Source: Lysobacterales bacterium CG_4_10_14_3_um_filter_64_11 (GTDB taxonomy: Bacteria > Pseudomonadota > Gammaproteobacteria > Xanthomonadales > Xanthomonadaceae). Taken from it: a stretch of 5,550 nucleotides of DNA. The DNA lies in assembly GCA_002782905.1 (NCBI GenBank), contig PFJA01000198.1, positions 1 to 5,550 of the forward strand, read 5' to 3'. How positions within the stretch are numbered: position 1 is the first letter of the stretch; each line of letters starts with the position of its first letter. The notes beneath the pieces are model-generated. The model made no database searches and was not told the DNA's origin. It saw only the letters and a program-made list of their open reading frames with translations. Position numbers and translations under genes: made by a program. This document shows, one piece after another, positions 4,745 through 5,550 of this stretch.

Positions 4745-5550
4745 ATGACAAAGACCAAACCGCAAACGGTAGTGATCGGTGCCGGCGATCTCGGCAGCCG
4801 CGTTGCGCAGTTGCGCGTGGCGAAGGGCGAGCAGGTGTTTGCCCTGCGGCGGCAGGTGCCGGCTGCGGCGGGCAGTACCGGCGTGATCTGGCTGGCCGCC
4901 GATCTGGCCAGCGGTGCCGGCCTTGATGCCTTGCCGGAAAACCCCGATGCGGTGGTGGTGGCGGTGGCACCCGATGCGCGCAGTGAAGCGGCCTACCAGG
5001 CCCTGTATGTTGCCGGCGTAGGCCGCGCGCTGGCGCGTTTCACCGCGATGCCGCGGGTGATCTTCGTATCGTCCACCGCCGTGTATGGCGAAGATGCCGG
5101 TGCGTGGGTTGATGAAACCACCGAGCCCGCACCACCGGCGTTCAACGGCCGCGTGTTGCTCGAAGCGGAGGCCAACGCCGCGCGCCACGCCAGCCACGCG
5201 ACGGCGTTGCGGTTGACCGGCTTGTACGGGCCGGGCCGTGATTTTCTGCGCCACAGTGCACTGCGCGCCAGCGTTGGGCGCCGGCATTGGACCAATCGCA
5301 TCCATGTGACCGACGCGGCGGCGGCGGTTTCGCTGCTGCTGGATGAGCCAGCACCGCCATCGCTGGTGCTCGGCAACGACGACACGCCCGCCCAGCAATG
5401 GCAGGTGATGAACTTTCTGCGTGGCCAGGCAGGGCTGCCTGCGTTGCCGGAACCCGACGGCCCGGTGACTGGTCGCCGTATCGCCAACGCTCGCCTGCGC
5501 GCGTTGGGTTGGCTGCCGCGCTACCCAAGTTATCGTGAGGGTTACGCGCT
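4745..5550 (+). CDS. YeeZ-like NAD(P)-binding extended SDR family protein, C-terminus cut by right edge
   Basis: An open frame of 268 codons with no stop before the window ends; E. coli YeeZ has about 274 residues, so it is probably nearly complete. It begins M-T-K-T-K-P-Q-T-V-V-I-G and has the Rossmann dinucleotide loop G-A-G-D-L-G (12-17). A second strand block is V-V-V-A-V-A-P-D (70-77). V-I-F-V-S-S-T-A-V-Y-G is at 105-115, G-R-V-L-L-E-A-E at 135-142, R-L-T-G-L-Y-G-P-G-R at 156-165, and R-I-H-V-T-D-A-A at 185-192, the conserved extended-SDR segment. Blocks 105-142 and 156-165 resemble E. coli YeeZ closely from memory. The usual catalytic Tyr-xxx-Lys is absent: there is no Tyr or Lys between residues 116 and 160, and F133-N-G-R-V137 sits about where it would be expected. 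It may therefore bind nucleotide without typical SDR chemistry; the substrate is unknown. It is probably cytoplasmic and has a good ribosome binding site. Confidence 0.85.
   Translation, partial: MTKTKPQTVVIGAGDLGSRVAQLRVAKGEQVFALRRQVPAAAGSTGVIWLAADLASGAGLDALPENPDAVVVAVAPDARSEAAYQALYVAGVGRALARFTAMPRVIFVSSTAVYGEDAGAWVDETTEPAPPAFNGRVLLEAEANAARHASHATALRLTGLYGPGRDFLRHSALRASVGRRHWTNRIHVTDAAAAVSLLLDEPAPPSLVLGNDDTPAQQWQVMNFLRGQAGLPALPEPDGPVTGRRIANARLRALGWLPRYPSYREGYA

Noticed and set aside
4701..4970. N-terminal extension of aroK by 90 residues (start at 4970)
   Set aside because: The extension is Pro/Arg-rich, lies antisense to the YeeZ-like gene, and shikimate kinases begin just before the Walker A strand, as with the ATG at 4700.
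4640..5398. Minus-strand open frame of 252 codons opposite the YeeZ-like gene
   Set aside because: The plus-strand frame has a good ribosome binding site and coherent SDR motifs; the minus-strand frame has none and runs into the real aroK start.

Overview
The window looks like ordinary chromosomal housekeeping DNA from a GC-rich proteobacterium. The protein families and the gene order (aroK-aroB-WGR protein-hemE-PspC protein-sua5, then a mannose-type PTS IIA gene and HPr) fit a gammaproteobacterium, plausibly of the Xanthomonadales/Lysobacterales. That placement is inference from family resemblance and synteny; no database search was possible. I see no insertion sequence, prophage, CRISPR array, tRNA or rRNA.

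Layout: positions 1-4700 are an almost unbroken minus-strand array, transcribed from right to left. The order is aroK (shikimate kinase), aroB (3-dehydroquinate synthase), a small single-domain WGR protein, hemE (uroporphyrinogen decarboxylase), a 65-residue PspC-domain membrane protein, a Sua5-type threonylcarbamoyl-AMP synthase, a mannose/fructose-type PTS EIIA protein, and the first 28 codons of HPr, which runs off the left edge. aroK/aroB overlap by 4 bp and EIIA/HPr by 8 bp. The other gaps are 27, 20, 10, 12 and 62 bp, so no stretch of 300 bases lacks a gene. The 62-bp gap between sua5 and EIIA is the only natural break; a GC-rich hairpin and a 13-bp tandem repeat lie there.

A divergent plus-strand gene starts at 4745 and is still open at the right edge. 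It encodes an extended SDR-like protein resembling E. coli YeeZ. Only 44 bp separate its start codon from that of aroK, so promoters for both directions must be squeezed into or overlap that interval.

Functionally, aroK and aroB are two enzymes of the shikimate pathway, hemE is a core step of heme synthesis, Sua5 makes the t6A tRNA modification intermediate, and EIIA/HPr are soluble phosphotransfer proteins probably followed by enzyme I outside the window. The grouping is mixed housekeeping rather than one pathway. I did not find a convincing undescribed system. The points most worth a second look are the WGR protein that has lost its W-G-R signature, the YeeZ-like protein with no YxxxK motif, and the structured end of sua5.
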